58,514 nt of DNA from assembly GCA_031279015.1 (NCBI GenBank), contig JAITJI010000030.1:1-58514 (forward strand), read 5' to 3'. A model generated the notes under the pieces. It did no database searches. It saw only the letters and a list, made by a program, of their open reading frames with translations, and had not been told where the DNA came from. Each line of letters opens with the position of its first letter. The first letter of the stretch is position 1. Of this stretch, positions 18,682 through 27,418 are shown in pieces. Source of the DNA: Spirochaetaceae bacterium (GTDB lineage: Bacteria > Spirochaetota > Spirochaetia > Treponematales > Breznakiellaceae). Position numbers and translations under genes: made by a program.

Positions 18682-18697
18682 TGTTTCACGTGAAACT
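18682..18697. other. Second parS site (one mismatch)
   Basis: TGTTTCACGTGAAACT matches 15 of 16 parS positions. It lies 827 bp after the first site, at the 3' junction between the hydrolase and the convergent PII-like gene; its last two bases overlap that gene's stop codon. Pairs of parS sites near oriC are common. Confidence 0.85.
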
Positions 18698-19409
18698 ATT
18701 TCAGATCCAGTCCGGTAATGTTATCCGCAGGCAGGGAAAACACAATACCCTCCGCCTTGCTGGTGATCCCGTAGGCCTGGCTTATGGCCTGCATAATAGG
18801 GGCCTTTTTCTCCCGGGTTGACAGGATTATGATTATCTCTTTTTCGTCCTGTACAGAGATCCCAAAAAATTTTACCGGTCCCTGATGCAGGAGACCCCGG
18901 GCATTGATTACCGTACCCCCACCGGCTCCCGCCTCCCGGGCAATTACCATAAGTTCATCACTGTACCCATGATTAACAATGGACATTATTAGATCAAATT
19001 CATGTCTGGATTCGGTACTCATTTTTTCCGCTTCCTTTTCTACAGTATTAAGATTTTTGTGAATGCTATTTTTAAAGACTTGAATGATAGGATTGTTGAT
19101 CCCCGAAAGGGAAATAGTGAAGGCGATGCCCGCACCGGGATTGTGGAGGCCGAGTTTTTTACTCACCTCCTTTAGGAGAAAGGGCACCATGACATCCTGT
19201 TCAAGGCACAGGATCACCGCCTTTTCACTTGAACCAATACCTAATACATCGAGGATTTCTGAACTGGCCGTCCCTTTACCCTTGCAGATAAAATGAAAGC
19301 GGACATGGTGTTGCTCAAAAATTTCCGAGATAATTGAAGTTTTTGTCCAATCAATGATAAATATCAGAAATTTCAGGATAGGTATTTTATTATTATTTTC
19401 ATTATTCAT
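18696..19409 (-). CDS. Tandem PII-like regulatory protein
   Basis: A 237-residue protein built of two PII-like (GlnB-fold) halves. The second half has the clearest signature, GAGGGTVINARGLL, followed by the EKEIIIILS and KAEGIVFSLP strands; the first half keeps GKGTASSE, EKAVILCLE and GAGIAFTISL. Such proteins usually bind a nucleotide or metabolite and gate a membrane partner. The ATG at 19409 has AGGAGGG 8 nt upstream and overlaps the DUF1538 gene by 8 nt, tightly linking the two. The first half appears degenerate. No T-loop Tyr for uridylylation was identified. Confidence 0.8.
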   Translation of the reverse strand: MNNENNNKIPILKFLIFIIDWTKTSIISEIFEQHHVRFHFICKGKGTASSEILDVLGIGSSEKAVILCLEQDVMVPFLLKEVSKKLGLHNPGAGIAFTISLSGINNPIIQVFKNSIHKNLNTVEKEAEKMSTESRHEFDLIMSIVNHGYSDELMVIAREAGAGGGTVINARGLLHQGPVKFFGISVQDEKEIIIILSTREKKAPIMQAISQAYGITSKAEGIVFSLPADNITGLDLK

Positions 19410-20943
19410 GAGAGAGTCCCTCCTCATATTCAATGATTTCTCCGGCATCCGCAATAGTAATCGGTTTTATTTCCGACTTAGTCTTTTCGGTGGTCCTCAT
19501 CTTGCGGCCGTAGATAAGTCCCAGGAGCTGTATGATGATTAGGGGAGTCATGGCTACTACGGCAATGATGCCAAAAGCATCGATCATCAGATCGCGGCCG
19601 ACCCCTTCACAGGTCCCCATAGCCAGGGGCAGGAGAAAGGTTGAGGTCATGGGGCCGCTGCATACCCCCCCAGAGTCAAAGGCAATACCGGTAAAGATTC
19701 TGGGTACAAAAAAGGAGAGGATCAGGGCAAAGGCGTAACCTGGAATCAGAATCCACATGATGGAAAGTCCCGTGAGGATTCGGATCATCGTAATTGCCAG
19801 GGATATTGCCATGCCGATGGCAAGACCCCGTTGCATGATCTTTTGCGGTATGGCCCCGGATGATATCTCTTCTACCTGTTTGTTTAATACATGAACCGCC
19901 GGTTCTGCGGCAACAATATAGTATCCGATGAGCATTCCCAGGGGCACCAGAATCCACTTAAAGGGACCGGCCGCCAGGGTTACACCAATAAATTGACCTG
20001 CCGGAATAAAACCCACCGTCACACCGGTCAGGAATACCACCAGACCGATAAGGGTATAGATGAAACCCACGACAATCCGGACAAGCTGATGTTTCTTGTA
20101 ACGCCGGGTTATAAGCTGGAAGATGACAAAAAAGGCGACTATTGCTCCCAGGGCCTTCAGTACATCTTCCAGGGAATTGGGGAAATCATTGGCAAAACTA
20201 CGTATCACCTCCCGGGAACCGATGGGTTGGTATACAATGTGGGATTCCACTTGGGCGCCCGATGGATTGTAGAAGATCCCCAGGAGAAGCACCGCCAGAA
20301 TGGGACCGATACTACAAAGGGATACCAGCCCGAAGCTGTCCTCCTGGGAACCCTTATCACCCCGGATTGACGCAACCCCCACCCCCATGGAGAGGATAAA
20401 AGGCACGGTGATAGGGCCGGTGGTAACCCCTCCGGAATCAAAAGCGACGGGAATAAAATTAGCAGGTGCAAAATATGCGATGACAAAGGTAATGATATAA
20501 AAAATGATCAACAGGGTTGACAGTCTGATTCGGAGGAGAATCCGGAGAATTGCCAATACCAGGAAAAGACCTACGCCAACACTGATGGTAAAGATCAAAA
20601 TTAACTCAGGGCGGATGGAGGGTACCTGCCGGGCCAACACTTGTAGATCCGGTTCTGCCATGGTGATAACGAGTCCCATGATAAAACTTACCACCATAAT
20701 TATGACCAACTTTGAAGATTTTGTAAGCTGTATGCCAATGCCCTCTCCCATGGGCATCATTGCCATATCCGCACCCAGAGTAAAAAACCCCATACCTATA
20801 ATGAGCAGGGCGGCTCCCACCAGGAACATCAGAATAGTTCCGGTATGCATATCAAGGATAACGGCGGCAATTAAAATAATTGCAGTAATAGGAAGCACCG
20901 AGGAAAAAGCTTCCATGATTTTTTCTTTCAGGATTTTATTCAT
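19402..20943 (-). CDS. DUF1538 multi-pass membrane protein
   Basis: A protein of about 513 residues with roughly 12 membrane helices arranged as two homologous halves. Each half has an AFDSGGV-TGP signature (VAFDSGGVTTGPITVPF and IAFDSGGVCSGPMTSTF), strongly suggesting an inverted or direct repeat transporter fold with conserved Asp in the membrane. The substrate is unknown to me; an ion or small solute is likely. The PII-like gene overlaps its stop by 8 nt and is probably its cytoplasmic regulator. The ATG at 20943 with AGAGG upstream is preferred to the TTG one codon earlier. Confidence 0.88.
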   Translation of the reverse strand: MNKILKEKIMEAFSSVLPITAIILIAAVILDMHTGTILMFLVGAALLIIGMGFFTLGADMAMMPMGEGIGIQLTKSSKLVIIMVVSFIMGLVITMAEPDLQVLARQVPSIRPELILIFTISVGVGLFLVLAILRILLRIRLSTLLIIFYIITFVIAYFAPANFIPVAFDSGGVTTGPITVPFILSMGVGVASIRGDKGSQEDSFGLVSLCSIGPILAVLLLGIFYNPSGAQVESHIVYQPIGSREVIRSFANDFPNSLEDVLKALGAIVAFFVIFQLITRRYKKHQLVRIVVGFIYTLIGLVVFLTGVTVGFIPAGQFIGVTLAAGPFKWILVPLGMLIGYYIVAAEPAVHVLNKQVEEISSGAIPQKIMQRGLAIGMAISLAITMIRILTGLSIMWILIPGYAFALILSFFVPRIFTGIAFDSGGVCSGPMTSTFLLPLAMGTCEGVGRDLMIDAFGIIAVVAMTPLIIIQLLGLIYGRKMRTTEKTKSEIKPITIADAGEIIEYEEGLSHE

Positions 20944-20955
20944 CAAATGCCTCTT

Positions 20956-20992
20956 AAAATACCTTATATAATAATAGATGAAAAGGTATTTT
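20956..20992. repeat. Perfect 10-bp inverted repeat in the acyl-CoA synthetase/DUF1538 gap
   Basis: AAAATACCTT (20956-20965) and AAGGTATTTT (20983-20992) are exact reverse complements separated by 17 bp of AT-rich sequence. It lies between the synthetase stop and the DUF1538 start. It could be an operator over an AT-rich promoter or a weak attenuator; the stem is low in GC and so a poor terminator. Confidence 0.6.
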
Positions 20993-20999
20993 TATCCAA

Positions 21000-22649
21000 C
21001 TATGTTGCTATACCTAGTTCCTGAACTTTTTTTGTGCCGATCTCCCGGAGCAGGTACTTCTGAATTTTACCGCTCGCAGTAAGAGGGAAGGAATTGACAA
21101 AGAAAACATATTTGGGAATTTTGAAACGACTGATCCGGCTTCGGCAATAATCCCGAATGTCCTCTTCGTTTATCTGGGCGCCTTCATGGAGGATGATAAA
21201 GGCCCCCACCTCCTCACCATATTTTTCACTGGCGATCCCCACCACCTGGACATCCTTGATCTCTGGTATGGTGTAGAGGAAGTCTTCAATTTCCTTGGGA
21301 TAGACATTTTCGCCTCCCCGGATGATCATGTCTTTGATACGGCTGGTAACCCGGAAGTTACCATTCTGGTCTTTGACTCCCAGATCCCCGGAATGGAGCC
21401 AGCCTGCTTTGTCGATACATTTTCGGGTGGCCTCTTCCATCTTGTAGTATCCCTTCATGACGTTGTAACCTCGGCAGCAGAACTCCCCGTGAACCCCCAC
21501 GGGGCATTCTTCACCCGTCTCCGGGTTCCTGATGGTGACCTCTACCCCCGGCAGAGCCCGGCCTACGGTTTCTACTTTGACCTCTAAGGGATCGTCGTAC
21601 CGGGTCTGGGTCATCACCGGGGAGGATTCCGTAAGGCCGTAACAGATGGTAATCTCCGTCATATTCATTTTGTCAATGACCTGTTTCATTGTTTCTATGG
21701 GGCAGGGAGATCCCGCCATTATTCCGGTACGGAGACTCGAAAGATCGAACATTTTGAACATGGGGTGGTTGAGTTCGGCGATGAACATGGTGGGCACCCC
21801 ATAGACGGCGGTACATTTTGCCTTTTGAATGGTTGCCAAAACAAGCAAAGGATCAAACCAGTCCAGCATGGCTGCAGTAGCGCCATGGGTGATCACCGCC
21901 ATCATCCCCAGGACCAGACCGAAACAGTGGAAGAGGGGTACCGGCAGGCACACAATGTCCTGTCCGGTAAGCCGCTGGCTTTCACCGATACTGAAACCGT
22001 TGTTAAGAATGTTCCGGTGGCTCAGCATGACCCCCTTTGGAAAACCCGTGGTCCCCGAGGTGTACTGCATGTTCACCACCTCGTTGGTCTCATTTTGAGC
22101 CTCAATTGCCCGGAGGGCGGCATCATCACTGTGCTGTCCCAGGAGGAGGATCTCCGCAAAGCTGTACATCCCCCGGTGTTTCATCTGTCCAATATAAATC
22201 ACGCTTTTAAGACAGGGGAATTTTACCGATTGGAGATGCCCCCGGGGACATGTCTTGAGTTCCGGTATAAGTTCGTTCACCATGGTCACATAGTCAGAAT
22301 CCCGCCAGCCATCGATGATACAGAGGCAGGCCAGGTCTGACTGCTGTACCAGGTATTCAAGCTCGTGGGTTTTGTAGGCGGTATTCACCGTCACAAGGAC
22401 CATGCCGGCCCGGGCGACGGCAAAGAGGATGGTATTCCAATCCGGAACATTGGTGGCCCAGAGGCCGATGTGATCTCCTTTTTTAAGGCCGATAGCAAGG
22501 AACCCCTTAGCTAACTCGTCCACCCGCCGGTCAAATTCGGCGTAGGTAAAATGAAGATCCCGGTCAGCGTAAACAAGGAAGTCATGATCCGGCTGGATTT
22601 GGGCATTTTCCCGGAGCAGATCCCCCAGGGTTGTTTCAAAGAATCGCAT
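21000..22649 (-). CDS. AMP-forming acyl-CoA synthetase
   Basis: A 549-residue member of the ANL superfamily that activates a carboxylic acid with ATP and CoA. The P-loop-like motif [18 protein letters not shown] is at about 195-212, CYGLTESSP is the A5 motif, and the C-terminal [28 protein letters not shown] and catalytic Lys in TASGKIQK are all present. Medium- or long-chain fatty acids are probable substrates. It follows an XRE-cupin regulator by 36 nt, a known pairing. Confidence 0.92.
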   Translation of the reverse strand: MRFFETTLGDLLRENAQIQPDHDFLVYADRDLHFTYAEFDRRVDELAKGFLAIGLKKGDHIGLWATNVPDWNTILFAVARAGMVLVTVNTAYKTHELEYLVQQSDLACLCIIDGWRDSDYVTMVNELIPELKTCPRGHLQSVKFPCLKSVIYIGQMKHRGMYSFAEILLLGQHSDDAALRAIEAQNETNEVVNMQYTSGTTGFPKGVMLSHRNILNNGFSIGESQRLTGQDIVCLPVPLFHCFGLVLGMMAVITHGATAAMLDWFDPLLVLATIQKAKCTAVYGVPTMFIAELNHPMFKMFDLSSLRTGIMAGSPCPIETMKQVIDKMNMTEITICYGLTESSPVMTQTRYDDPLEVKVETVGRALPGVEVTIRNPETGEECPVGVHGEFCCRGYNVMKGYYKMEEATRKCIDKAGWLHSGDLGVKDQNGNFRVTSRIKDMIIRGGENVYPKEIEDFLYTIPEIKDVQVVGIASEKYGEEVGAFIILHEGAQINEEDIRDYCRSRISRFKIPKYVFFVNSFPLTASGKIQKYLLREIGTKKVQELGIAT

Positions 22650-22685
22650 AGTCTTTCTTTTATGGGTATGATGTCGTAATTTCCA

Positions 22686-23330
22686 TTACGCTGGGCTGTA
22701 AATAACCGCCAGGATTCTGACCGGTTTGTTATCTACCGGGAGGACCCGGTGGGGTACGATGGAATCGTAATAGACCGAATCCCCTGCGTCCAGGACATTG
22801 GTATCCTTGCCGTATTCCAGGCGCAATTTCCCTGAAAGGATGTGAATGAACTCTTCCCCTTCGTGGGTCGATTTTTCCTGTACAGACCCGGGTTCTATAT
22901 CTACGATAAAAGGCTCCATGTGGCGGCCTCCTTTGCCGGCGGCCAGAGTTTTGAAGGTTAAGCCCTGGTGGGCCGGGGATTCTGGGGAAAGAACCTCCGC
23001 GGCATTACCCGCTGCATCCGTTCCTGAATCTGCTGCACCGGATTTGCCGTCCCCGGGAAGGCCGGTGACAAAACGGGTGGTTGTTTCCGCCTCTCCCCGG
23101 CGGGTGATGACCGGACCCAGCTTTTCGTGATCGTCCATCAGGGTCCCCAGCCTTACTCCCATCCCCCGGGCAATCTTGACCAGGGGCGCTAAGTCGGGAA
23201 TATGACCTTCTTCAATACGGCGGATCAGCTCGATATTCAACCCACTCCGTTCCGCCAGAACTTCCCTGCTGATTGAATATGTTTTGCATAATTCAATAAT
23301 CCGTTCGCCGGGAGTACGTTTGGCGGCCAT
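22686..23330 (-). CDS. XRE-cupin transcription regulator
   Basis: A protein of about 214 residues. An XRE helix-turn-helix (about 5-60: ISREVLAERSGLNIELIRRIEEG) is joined by an Ala/Gly-rich linker to a cupin_2 sensor domain (about 140-214) with EGEEFIHILSGKLRLEYG and DSVYYDS. Such proteins usually control the adjacent metabolic gene, here the acyl-CoA synthetase. The ATG at 23330 was chosen because the HTH starts right after it; GGAGGAG lies 12 nt upstream. An in-frame ATG at 23369 is possible. Confidence 0.88.
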   Translation of the reverse strand: MAAKRTPGERIIELCKTYSISREVLAERSGLNIELIRRIEEGHIPDLAPLVKIARGMGVRLGTLMDDHEKLGPVITRRGEAETTTRFVTGLPGDGKSGAADSGTDAAGNAAEVLSPESPAHQGLTFKTLAAGKGGRHMEPFIVDIEPGSVQEKSTHEGEEFIHILSGKLRLEYGKDTNVLDAGDSVYYDSIVPHRVLPVDNKPVRILAVIYSPA

Positions 23331-23463
23331 GATCTTTTGATTCTCCTCCTCACTGTTAACTAAAATCATACCATAAATAAAGTTTTTTTCAATACCAATT
23401 TTTGTGTACCCCGGCCAAAGACAATTTTGGTGGGGATGTAGAAAACAAAATCCCGCTTTTGGT

Positions 23464-24315
23464 TTAGAACTCTGCGGTATCCGGATCCTGGGAATAACCC
23501 ACACAGCCCTTAAGACTGGTGATACGTTTTACATCCTCCGGGGAAAGCTCAAAATCAAAAACCATCGCGTTTTCCCTGATCCGCGCCGGGGTTACCGATT
23601 TAGGCAGGGGCAGGAAACCCATTTGCAGGCTCCAGCGTATACATATCTGGGCGATAGATTTGCCGTATTTTTTGGCAAGATCCTGCATCTGGGGAACCTC
23701 AAATATTTTGCCCACCCCCAGGGGACTGTAGGCTTCTAAAAGAATATTCTGTTTCCGGCAATACTCTACCAACTCATCCTGGGTATCTCCGGGGCAGAGG
23801 CGGATCTGGTTTACCTGGGGGGCTACCGTGGCGGTTTTGAGCAGGGGTTCAATATGACGCTGATGAAAATTGCTGACGCCGATGGCCCTGATGCGGCCCT
23901 CCTTGTAGAGTTCCTCAAAAGCCTTCCAGGTACCCGCGTTGGCTTCTTGCCAGTTACTGCGGAAGGCTTTGGGATTAGGCCAGTGGATAAGGAACAGGTC
24001 AAGGTATTCCAGGTCCAGCTTCTTCATCGTACCTTCAAAGGCCGCCATGGTTTTTTCATACCCATGTTCGCTGTTGGTCAGCTTGGAGGTTACAAAAATT
24101 TCCTCGCGATTTATACCGCTTTCCCGTATGGCTTTACCAACGCTTTCCTCATTGCCATAGCCCTGGGCCGTATCGATATGGCGGTATCCGGCGGCGATGG
24201 CCTCCTTGACTGACGAAACCGCAACTTCGCCATTGGGCGTTTGCCAGGTTCCAAAGCCAACACAGGGTATCTTTACCCCATTGGAAAGCTCATAAGAATC
24301 CGTTAATGATTTCAT
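23464..24315 (-). CDS. Aldo/keto reductase
   Basis: A 283-residue NAD(P)H-dependent reductase of the AKR5-like group. The catalytic tetrad is visible: Asp in YRHIDTAQGYGNEE with its Tyr, Lys in FVTSKL, and His in FLIHWPNP. The GVSNFHQRHIEPLL motif and C-terminal nucleotide-binding LPKSVTPARIREN are standard. It reduces aldehydes or ketones. GGAGG lies 7 nt before the ATG. A MerR-type promoter precedes it. Confidence 0.93.
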   Translation of the reverse strand: MKSLTDSYELSNGVKIPCVGFGTWQTPNGEVAVSSVKEAIAAGYRHIDTAQGYGNEESVGKAIRESGINREEIFVTSKLTNSEHGYEKTMAAFEGTMKKLDLEYLDLFLIHWPNPKAFRSNWQEANAGTWKAFEELYKEGRIRAIGVSNFHQRHIEPLLKTATVAPQVNQIRLCPGDTQDELVEYCRKQNILLEAYSPLGVGKIFEVPQMQDLAKKYGKSIAQICIRWSLQMGFLPLPKSVTPARIRENAMVFDFELSPEDVKRITSLKGCVGYSQDPDTAEF

Positions 24316-24357
24316 GGTAATCCTCCATATTTTTGTTTTTTCACCAGCGTTAAAATG

Positions 24358-24388
24358 AATATAATTATTGAAGTTAACGTTAAGTCAA
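24358..24388 (-). promoter_or_regulatory. MerR-type promoter with 19-bp spacer before the aldo/keto reductase
   Basis: On the minus strand TTGACT (24388-24383) and TATATT (24363-24358) are separated by 19 bp, and the spacer holds the dyad-like TTAACGTTAA within TTGACTTAACGTTAACTTCA. Long spacers containing a dyad are the hallmark of MerR-family activated promoters. No MerR gene is in the window, so the regulator would be elsewhere. Confidence 0.65.
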
Positions 24389-24470
24389 TAGGGTATTGCT
24401 AGTTTTCCCTGGATATCATTACATGCAACGAATATGGTTCGCTAATGCAGAAGTCTTCTACGTTTATATA

Positions 24471-24500
24471 TTGACGAAAAGGACGACATCATTCTATATA
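24471..24500 (+). promoter_or_regulatory. Promoter of PilZ gene, very short leader
   Basis: TTGACG (24471-24476) and TATATA (24495-24500) are 18 bp apart. The start would be near 24507, only about 6 nt before the ATG at 24513, or at the ATG itself if TATAGT (24501-24506) is the -10. There is no room for a normal Shine-Dalgarno sequence. Confidence 0.6.
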
Positions 24501-24512
24501 TATAGTAGAAGT

Positions 24513-24845
24513 ATGTTTAACGAACGAAAAAGCGTCAGATATATTACTCATGCCTTGGCAAGAATTGAAGGTGTAATTGAAGGGGATGCCCTGTTAAAGG
24601 ACATCAGTGTCACTGGATGTTGCATCGAATGTACCATGGTTGTGGATATAAAGCCCAATAAGGTTTACAAAATAACAATTTTGCCCGAGGCGGCTTCGAA
24701 TATTGGTAGTTTTGAATTGAAAGCTGAAGCCCGCTGGATCCAGACCGGCGGTTATTCCTGTGAGGCAGGTTTTTTGATTGTTGCTTCCCCCAAGGGGAAA
24801 CTTTTTCAGCGGTATGTGGACTACCTTGTCTGGCGTTCCACATAG
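24513..24845 (+). CDS. Small PilZ-domain protein (c-di-GMP receptor)
   Basis: A protein of about 110 residues consisting only of a PilZ domain. The c-di-GMP-binding motifs RxxxR (RKSVR, residues 5-9) and DxSxxG (DISVTG) are both intact. Such small proteins transmit c-di-GMP levels to partners, often in motility. An upstream in-frame extension to 24396 lacks PilZ sequence and is rejected. It is followed by a second PilZ gene 42 nt later, about 40% alike by eye. Confidence 0.88.
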   Translation: MFNERKSVRYITHALARIEGVIEGDALLKDISVTGCCIECTMVVDIKPNKVYKITILPEAASNIGSFELKAEARWIQTGGYSCEAGFLIVASPKGKLFQRYVDYLVWRST

Positions 24846-24887
24846 ATCCGTATAGCCTGTTACGGTAATTCCCGGCATGGGGTATGT

Positions 24888-25232
24888 ATGAACGAAAAGC
24901 GACATTATATCCGTTATGCTGCAAAGGGAATCGTAACGCTGCCGGGAGAGGGTGGATCGGATTATACGTTAAAGGATATCAGTATCTGCGGCTGTTGTAT
25001 ACGGTATTCCATAGATCGGGCCGCGGCTTTTGAGATAATGCGGGAATATCAAATTACGGTAATCCCCGAGCCGGAGGCTCTGATTGAGTCTTTCGATTTG
25101 CGTGTGGAGCCCTGCTGGATCCGGGAGATAGATGGCTTTTGTGAAGTGGGGTGTTTTATTACCGGATATCCCGGGGGTAAATTGTATCAGCGTTTTGCCG
25201 ATTATCTTGCCCGGCAGGCATCCCTGGCGTGA
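24888..25232 (+). CDS. Second small PilZ-domain protein
   Basis: A 114-residue PilZ-only protein, a paralogue of its upstream neighbour. RxxxR is RHYIR (5-9) and DxSxxG is DISICG, both intact, and the ending GKLYQRFADYLARQ parallels GKLFQRYVDYLVWR of the first. Tandem duplication followed by divergence is the simplest explanation. It overlaps the next gene by 4 nt (GTGA). Confidence 0.88.
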   Translation: MNEKRHYIRYAAKGIVTLPGEGGSDYTLKDISICGCCIRYSIDRAAAFEIMREYQITVIPEPEALIESFDLRVEPCWIREIDGFCEVGCFITGYPGGKLYQRFADYLARQASLA

Positions 25233-26173
25233 ATAGCCGCCCCCTGAAAGGCCGGATCTACCAGGCGATACGGGGTTTTGAGGATCATCTGGAAGGGGAA
25301 TTGACCGTCCGGAAGGAAGTCTTTGGTCCTCTGTATTATGTTGAGGATCGTCCCGGCTTGGATGGGGAATCAGTTTTCTGGCATAATAACATCTGGCTTG
25401 AACCCTTCCGTGCAGAATTCGACTCCGTAGCAGAGGCCGCTTCAATCCTGAGAGGGATACAGCGGAATTGGGCGCCGGTGCTCTTTACCCTGTTCCGGCG
25501 GGGCGCCCTTATCATGGCAAAGCTGCCATCCCTCTCCGAAAAACCCCGGCCTTTCCCCTGGCTACTCCCCGACGCCCTCATGGGCGCCTGGACTCTGCAG
25601 GATGCCCATACCCTGGTGGCCTCTCCCCGCTGTTCAAGCCCCTTTCCCGGCGGAGTCATCACCTTTGCCGGGGACCGGGAAGGACCCCCCAGCCGGGCCT
25701 ACCTCAAACTCTGGGAAGCCCTTGTCCGCTGCCGGAAATGGCCTGGGCCGGGGGAGCGCTGCTTGGACGCCGGGGCTAGTCCCGGGGGCTGGACTTGGGC
25801 GTTGGCACGGCTTGGCGCAGAGGTGCTTGCGGTGGATCGCTCTCCCCCTGAGGGGCGGGTCCTGGCTATGCCGGGGGTCAGCTTTATCCGGCACGATGCC
25901 TTTACTCTGCGGCCTGAGGATATAGGACCGGTGGATTGGCTTTTCTGCGATGTTATCTGTTATCCTCCCCGGCTCTTTGAATGGATTGAAAAGTGGCTCC
26001 GGTCAGGGTTCTGCAGAAACTATATCTGTACTATCAAGATGCAGGGACCACCGGATCCTTCCGGCCCGGCATTTGAAACCGTCCGGCGCTTTGCCGCAAT
26101 TTCCTGCAGCCAGGTGGTACATTTGTATCATAATAAGCATGAATTAACCTGGATCAAGGTGGATTCCGGCTGA
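25229..26173 (+). CDS. rlmM: RlmM-like rRNA 2'-O-methyltransferase
   Basis: A 314-residue protein starting with GTG inside the preceding stop. The C-terminal half is an FtsJ-type SAM methyltransferase: LDAGASPGGWTWALARLG (SAM loop), VDRSP, DWLFCDVICYP and the Lys of CTIKMQG. Together with the N-terminal half this fits RlmM (YgdE), which methylates C2498 of 23S rRNA, although it is shorter than the E. coli protein (366). The gene symbol is provisional. Confidence 0.8.
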   Translation: MNSRPLKGRIYQAIRGFEDHLEGELTVRKEVFGPLYYVEDRPGLDGESVFWHNNIWLEPFRAEFDSVAEAASILRGIQRNWAPVLFTLFRRGALIMAKLPSLSEKPRPFPWLLPDALMGAWTLQDAHTLVASPRCSSPFPGGVITFAGDREGPPSRAYLKLWEALVRCRKWPGPGERCLDAGASPGGWTWALARLGAEVLAVDRSPPEGRVLAMPGVSFIRHDAFTLRPEDIGPVDWLFCDVICYPPRLFEWIEKWLRSGFCRNYICTIKMQGPPDPSGPAFETVRRFAAISCSQVVHLYHNKHELTWIKVDSG

Positions 26174-26199
26174 CCCTGTATGATAATCCCGGGTAAAAT
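26170..26199 (+). promoter_or_regulatory. Promoter of the THUMP methyltransferase gene
   Basis: CTGACC (26170-26175) and TAAAAT (26194-26199) are 18 bp apart. The predicted start near 26206 lies after the upstream ATG (26203) but 9 nt before ATG 26215, favouring the latter as start codon. Confidence 0.45.
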
Positions 26200-26214
26200 G
26201 GTATGCTGTTTGTA

Positions 26215-27408
26215 ATGGAGACCTTAATTACCCTCTGCGGGGTGGGGTTGGAAAAAGTTGTGTCCAACGAATTACGGAAACTCAATCTGCGGATCAGGGA
26301 CACAGGATTCGGCCGGGTCCGTTTTGATGCGGATATACACGGTATGTACCGGGCCCTGATGAGCCTCCGTGCTGCGGATCGTCTCCTTTTGGAAGCCGCC
26401 TGTTTTCCGGCTGCTGATTTTGATACCCTCTTTGAAAGGGTTTCCGCAGTTCCCTGGGAAGGGTACATCTCCGCCGGTATGGGCCTCCGGGTGACCAAGG
26501 TCCGGACCAACCGATCCCGCCTGGAGGCGGTAACCAGCATCCAGGGGGTGATCCACAAGGCAGCTGCGGCGCGGCTCTGTAAAGCCTACGCCGTCCCGCG
26601 CCTTCCCGATACGGGGCCTCAGGTGGAGCTGCGGGCTTATATTGAAAAGGACGAGGTTTCACTGCTGTTGGATCTATCCGGGGAACCCTTGTTTAAACGG
26701 GGTTACCGTAGCGAAGGGGGCGCAGCGCCGCTACGGGAAACCACCGCCGCTGCCCTGTTGTTTCTGACGAACTGGCGCCGTAAATTTCCCCTCTACGATC
26801 CCTTTTGCGGTTCCGGTACTATAGTGATTGAGGCCGCCATGTATGCCTGGGATATGGCTCCCGGATTGGGACGGACCTTCGCCCTTTCAGAACTGCCCCT
26901 GGGGAATCCGGAGATCGAGCGGGCAGTACGAGAGGATCTGCTCGCCCGGGTTGATTTTTCACATACCGTCCGCATTTATGGCAGTGATGTTGATCCACGG
27001 GCGGTGTCTATCGCCGGGTCCAACATGATTCGGGCCTTTGAACTGGCCCGGGGAGAAACGCCCCGCCGGGGAATACGGACCGGTCCGCCGGCTGCTCCGG
27101 TCTCCGGGTCGGCATATCCGGCTCTGCCTAATCTGCAGGTCCTTACCCTGCGTAACGTCAAAGCCCCGGCGCCGGAAGGTTTTATCATCACCAATCCCCC
27201 CTATGGGGTACGATTGGGGGAACCTGCGGCGGCAGAAGCAATCTACCGGGAAATGGCTGAACTGGAAAAACGCTTTCCCGGCTGGAAGCTGGCAGTCCTT
27301 ACGGATCATCCCGGTTTTGAGTCCCATTTTGGCAGAAAGGCGGAGAGTTGCCGGGAAATTATCAACGGGGCTATAGATTCTTATCTTTTTCAGTATGAAA
27401 AACTATAG
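26215..27408 (+). CDS. THUMP-domain 23S rRNA guanine-N2 methyltransferase (RlmL N-part type)
   Basis: A protein of about 397 residues. An N-terminal ferredoxin-like plus THUMP RNA-binding region (1-160) precedes a Rossmann methyltransferase with DPFCGSGTIVIEAA and the catalytic NPPYG motif. This matches the m2G methyltransferase half of RlmL (YcbY). The start at ATG 26215 is favoured over ATG 26203 by the promoter position. It follows the RlmM-like gene, so two 23S rRNA modifiers are adjacent. Confidence 0.87.
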   Translation: METLITLCGVGLEKVVSNELRKLNLRIRDTGFGRVRFDADIHGMYRALMSLRAADRLLLEAACFPAADFDTLFERVSAVPWEGYISAGMGLRVTKVRTNRSRLEAVTSIQGVIHKAAAARLCKAYAVPRLPDTGPQVELRAYIEKDEVSLLLDLSGEPLFKRGYRSEGGAAPLRETTAAALLFLTNWRRKFPLYDPFCGSGTIVIEAAMYAWDMAPGLGRTFALSELPLGNPEIERAVREDLLARVDFSHTVRIYGSDVDPRAVSIAGSNMIRAFELARGETPRRGIRTGPPAAPVSGSAYPALPNLQVLTLRNVKAPAPEGFIITNPPYGVRLGEPAAAEAIYREMAELEKRFPGWKLAVLTDHPGFESHFGRKAESCREIINGAIDSYLFQYEKL

Positions 27409-27418
27409 GAGTAAGGGA

